A stretch of DNA of 21,910 nucleotides from CAZCSY01 sp964501505 (GTDB taxonomy: Bacteria > Omnitrophota > Gorgyraeia > Velamenicoccales > Velamenicoccaceae): the NCBI GenBank assembly GCA_964501505.1, contig CAZCSY010000018.1, positions 1 through 21,910 of the forward strand. The letters are read 5' to 3'. How positions within the stretch are numbered: the stretch's first letter is position 1; each line of letters starts with the position of its first letter. Of the stretch, positions 19,932 to 21,910 are shown piece after piece. The position numbers and the translations under genes are program-made. Below the pieces are notes generated by a model. It saw only the letters and a program-made list of their open reading frames with translations, had not been told where the DNA came from and made no database searches.

Positions 19932-20608
19932 TAGCCTTGTTTGGTCTGTTCACCATTATCGTTCTGTCTATCCTCGTCGTGCGCATCGGCGCGACGGCGC
20001 TGGAGCTGACGGGGTTATCGGCCGAGATCGCGTCCTTCCAGGCGCAGTCGGCCTTCTCGGGTGTCGGGTTCACGACGTCGGAGTCGGAGATGATCGTGAC
20101 GCATCCGGTGCGCCGGCGCATCGTGCGGGGCCTGATCCTGCTGGGGAGCGCCGGGGTCACATCTTCGATGGCCGCCCTCGTCCTGACCTTCGTGGGTGAG
20201 AGGGGAAAGGACATCGCCTTGCGGGGTGTGGGGTTGGCCGGCGGCGTCCTGTTCATTTTCTTGATAACGCGCTCGCGGCTGGTCAATGTCTTGATAAAAC
20301 GGCTCATCATGAGGTCCTTGAAGCGCTGGACCAAGTTGCAGATTTACGATTACGAACAGCTGTTGGGTCTGGGCCATGGATACACCATCTCACGAATCCG
20401 CATCCACGCCAACAGCCCGTTTTGCGACAAGCAGATGAGCGAGATCAAGCCGGAAGAGGGGATCCTGGTGCTGGCGATCTACCGTCGGGAGGCGGGCCGC
20501 GAGACGCACATCGGCGCCCCGCACGGCGACACCGTCATCCGCGCCGGCGACGCCTTGATCTGTTATTCCCAAAAAGAGATCGGGGAGTTTTTTAATCCGA
20601 AGAAGTAG
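19928..20608 (+). CDS. Membrane protein with C-terminal TrkA-C (RCK_C) domain
   Basis: 226 residues. About three helices (residues 2-22, about 68-90 and 98-116) make the membrane part. Between helices 1 and 2 lies EIASFQAQSAFSGVGFTTSESE, which recalls the pore-region wording of Trk/Ktr potassium transporters (SAFxGxGFTT), although only one such segment is present where TrkH has four. Residues about 140-226 look like TrkA-C: SRIRIHANSPFCDKQMSEIKPEEGILVLAIYRR and DTVIRAGDALICYSQKEI, the domain that binds regulatory ligands, c-di-AMP in some proteins. A role in cation transport or its control is inferred. ATGA overlap with the preceding membrane gene indicates a two-gene unit. Confidence 0.82.
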   Translation: MIALFGLFTIIVLSILVVRIGATALELTGLSAEIASFQAQSAFSGVGFTTSESEMIVTHPVRRRIVRGLILLGSAGVTSSMAALVLTFVGERGKDIALRGVGLAGGVLFIFLITRSRLVNVLIKRLIMRSLKRWTKLQIYDYEQLLGLGHGYTISRIRIHANSPFCDKQMSEIKPEEGILVLAIYRREAGRETHIGAPHGDTVIRAGDALICYSQKEIGEFFNPKK

Positions 20609-20672
20609 GGCTTTTTGTCCCTGGCTTGTGGTCCCTGCCCCTCGGGAAGGCGGGAGCGGGAGAGCCAAGGAA

Positions 20673-20704
20673 GAAATTTCTGGGTAACAGGTGGTGGAAA
20701 TTTC
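20673..20704. repeat. Paired GAAATTTC palindromes before tRNA-Ser
   Basis: The palindrome GAAATTTC occurs at 20673-20680 and again at 20697-20704, ending exactly one base before the tRNA. The 24-base spacing is close to two helical turns. No sigma70-type promoter is recognisable between 20609 and 20704, so these could be promoter-associated sites, or chance. The rest of this gap shows nothing else. Confidence 0.35.
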
Positions 20705-20794
20705 GGAGAGGTGCCAGAGCGGTTGAATGGGGCGGTCTCGAAAACCGTTGTGGCCGTAAGGCTACCGAGAGTTCGAATCTCTCCCTCTCCGCCA
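20705..20794 (+). tRNA. tRNA-Ser (anticodon CGA)
   Basis: 90-base class II tRNA. The acceptor arm GGAGAGG pairs with CCTCTCC, followed by G73 and an encoded CCA. The anticodon stem GCGGT/ACCGT encloses loop CTCGAAA, giving anticodon CGA, which reads UCG. The long variable arm (TGGCCGTAAGGCTA region) is the serine identity feature, and the T arm is GAGAG-TTCGAAT-CTCTC. The D arm contains AGCGGTTGAATGGGG. It lies 1.4 kb after serS. A 68-bp repeat begins right after the CCA. Confidence 0.97.
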
Positions 20795-20795
20795 T

Positions 20796-20931
20796 TTTGC
20801 CGCCTCCGGCGGCAAAAGGCGGATGTCGAAACCTCTGGCTTCGACGCCGCACCCTAATGTGTGTTTGCCGCCTCCGGCGGCAAAAGGCGGATGTCCCGGC
20901 GTCTCGCCGGGACGCCGCCACCACAATGCGG
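20796..20931 (+). repeat. Two tandem 68-bp repeats with covarying hairpins
   Basis: Units 20796-20863 and 20864-20931 share an identical first 32 bases (TTTGCCGCC to GGATGTC). Each folds into hairpin A (TTTGCCGCC/GGCGGCAAA, loop TCC) and hairpin B. In unit 1, B is GTCGAA/TTCGAC with a 9-base loop; in unit 2, it is GTCCCGGCG/CGCCGGGAC with loop TCT. Both B stems sit on an outer GGCGG/CCGC(C) stem with an AT/G internal loop. The stem sequences differ but pairing is kept. No T-run follows. Confidence 0.88.
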
Positions 20932-20955
20932 GTTTTATACTAAAGAGGGATACCT

Positions 20956-21910
20956 ATGGAGCGCAAACGCGTAGACGTTGAGGCGAAGATCCTCGATGTG
21001 ATCTTCGGTAAGATCAATCTGATGCAGAACGAGGAGGAGAAGCGCAGCGTCGTCTCCCGCGCCATCAGTGAGCTCTACGGCGCAACACCCAAGGAGACGT
21101 TCATGCAGAGCCAGGTCATGGACGAGCTTACGGACGAGGAGCGCCGCCATCAGTTCCTCGACCAGTTCTTCAGATACGATATCATCGAGGAGCTCCTCCA
21201 TGACCCCGACGTCGAAGACATCATCATTAATTCCCTTAACCCGATCTACATCCATCATACCTATAAGGGGCTGATTCGGACCGAACGGCGCTTCGAATCT
21301 CAGAAGGCGCTCGACGTCTTCATCAAAAAACTGGTCGTCTTCTCCGGCCGCAACAGCCTTAAGAAACTGAACAATCTGGAGTTGGCGAACATCCAGGGCC
21401 GCGTCAATATCGCGTTCTCGCCGTTCGGGCCCCAGATCACCATCAGCAAGATCAAAGAGCGCCCGCTGAGCATCATCGACCTCATCAGGAAGGGCGCGAT
21501 GAATTATGAGATGGCCGCCCTCTTCTGGTTGTACATGGAGGGGATGTCCATCCGGCCGGCGAACGTCATCATCCTCGGCGCGCCCGGATCGGGCAAGACG
21601 ACGCTCTTAAACGCCTTCCTGGGGCTTATCCCGGAAAGGGAGCGTCTCGTGATCATCGAAGACACCCTGGAGCTCAACACGGTTCGCCAGGAGAGCTGGT
21701 CGCGGCTCGAGAGCGACGATGAGGTGACGCTGGCGGACCTGGTCAAGAACAGCCTGCGGATGCGGCCGGAGCGTATCGTCGTCGGCGAGGTGCGCGGGGA
21801 GGAGGCCCAGGATATGATGACGGCGATGAACATCGGCAAGTATTGCCTGGGCACAATCCACGCGAGCGCCGCGCGGGAGGCCATCATCCGTCTCCAGAAC
21901 GAGCCCATGA
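20956..21910 (+). CDS. cpaF: CpaF/TadA-type secretion ATPase (partial, runs off the right edge)
   Basis: The first 318 codons are present; the frame is open at the window end. The ATG at 20956 follows AAAGAGGGA by 5 bases. An N-terminal helical region (about 1-75) leads into the CpaF-type N-terminal domain (EELLHDPDVEDIIINSLNPIYIHH), as in ATPases of Tad/Flp pili. Walker A is GAPGSGKTT with Lys214, the Asp box is IIEDTLELN, and Walker B is RIVVGEVRG with catalytic Glu278. An ATP-site His follows in GTIHASAA. Such hexameric ATPases power pilin or substrate export at the inner membrane. It belongs to the CpaF/TadA branch rather than PilB/GspE, so it is not obviously the motor of the module at 6719-10812. 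Tad genes may continue beyond the window. Confidence 0.93.
   Translation, partial: MERKRVDVEAKILDVIFGKINLMQNEEEKRSVVSRAISELYGATPKETFMQSQVMDELTDEERRHQFLDQFFRYDIIEELLHDPDVEDIIINSLNPIYIHHTYKGLIRTERRFESQKALDVFIKKLVVFSGRNSLKKLNNLELANIQGRVNIAFSPFGPQITISKIKERPLSIIDLIRKGAMNYEMAALFWLYMEGMSIRPANVIILGAPGSGKTTLLNAFLGLIPERERLVIIEDTLELNTVRQESWSRLESDDEVTLADLVKNSLRMRPERIVVGEVRGEEAQDMMTAMNIGKYCLGTIHASAAREAIIRLQNEPM

Noticed and set aside
20795..20919. The hairpins after tRNA-Ser as intrinsic terminators
   Set aside because: Neither unit is followed by a T-run, so terminator function is not supported by sequence alone.
20705..20931. Integration site of a mobile element at tRNA-Ser
   Set aside because: No second copy of the tRNA 3' end and no integrase were found in the window; the following repeats do not contain tRNA sequence.

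Overview
The window reads as chromosomal DNA from a GC-rich, Gram-negative-type bacterium. It has a secretin, lipoproteins, MurA and standard bacterial translation genes. The set prfA-prmC-murA, a type IV pilus/type II secretion-like module, a DUF3568 lipoprotein, and archease-RtcB beside serS would fit a candidate-phylum or PVC-related lineage such as Omnitrophota. That placement is inferred from gene content and is only moderately supported. Almost every base is coding, and many neighbouring genes overlap by 4 bp (ATGA), so transcription units are long. No phage, transposon, integrase or CRISPR array is visible.

Layout. (1) 8-6556, plus strand: prfA, prmC, murA, then trpG-trpD-trpC-trpF and a small MazG-like pyrophosphohydrolase. 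The block is closed by a hairpin and a textbook intrinsic terminator (6564-6648). trpE, trpB and trpA are not here. (2) 6719-10812: a compact three-gene pilus/secretion module made of a PilM+PilN-like (GspL-like) protein, a PilO+PilP-like protein and a secretin. It has its own promoter and contains three separate tandem duplications. (3) 10809-12504: an NSS-family Na+-coupled amino-acid transporter, with its promoter inside the end of the secretin gene, followed by a 34-codon one-helix protein that looks like its MetS-type small subunit. (4) 12512-13708: a DUF3568 lipoprotein and a lipoprotein SNase-fold nuclease. (5) 13740-14114, minus strand: a PilZ protein, divergent from 14191-16014, plus strand: PduO-type cobalamin adenosyltransferase, nicotinamidase and a beta-phosphoglucomutase-like HAD phosphatase. 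(6) 16094-19330: archease, the RNA ligase RtcB, a palindromic repeat and serS. (7) 19311-20608: two overlapping membrane-protein genes, the second ending in a TrkA-C-like domain. (8) 20705-20794: tRNA-Ser(CGA), followed by two 68-bp repeats with covarying hairpins. (9) From 20956 off the right edge: a CpaF/TadA-type secretion ATPase.

The trp enzymes cover anthranilate to indole-glycerol phosphate, with TrpG as the glutaminase for a TrpE encoded elsewhere. The pilus module gives inner-membrane platform, periplasmic connector and outer-membrane pore, but no pilin, prepilin peptidase or PilC. The CpaF ATPase lies about 10 kb away and need not belong to it. Archease activates RtcB.

The less ordinary content is small-scale. 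It includes the unannotated MetS-like microprotein, three promoters that place the predicted transcript start almost on the start codon, tandem duplications around the secretin start and in the PilO-like linker, and structured repeats between genes. I found no convincing wholly new multi-gene system. The best candidates for new biology are these small elements and the paired membrane genes at 19311-20608.
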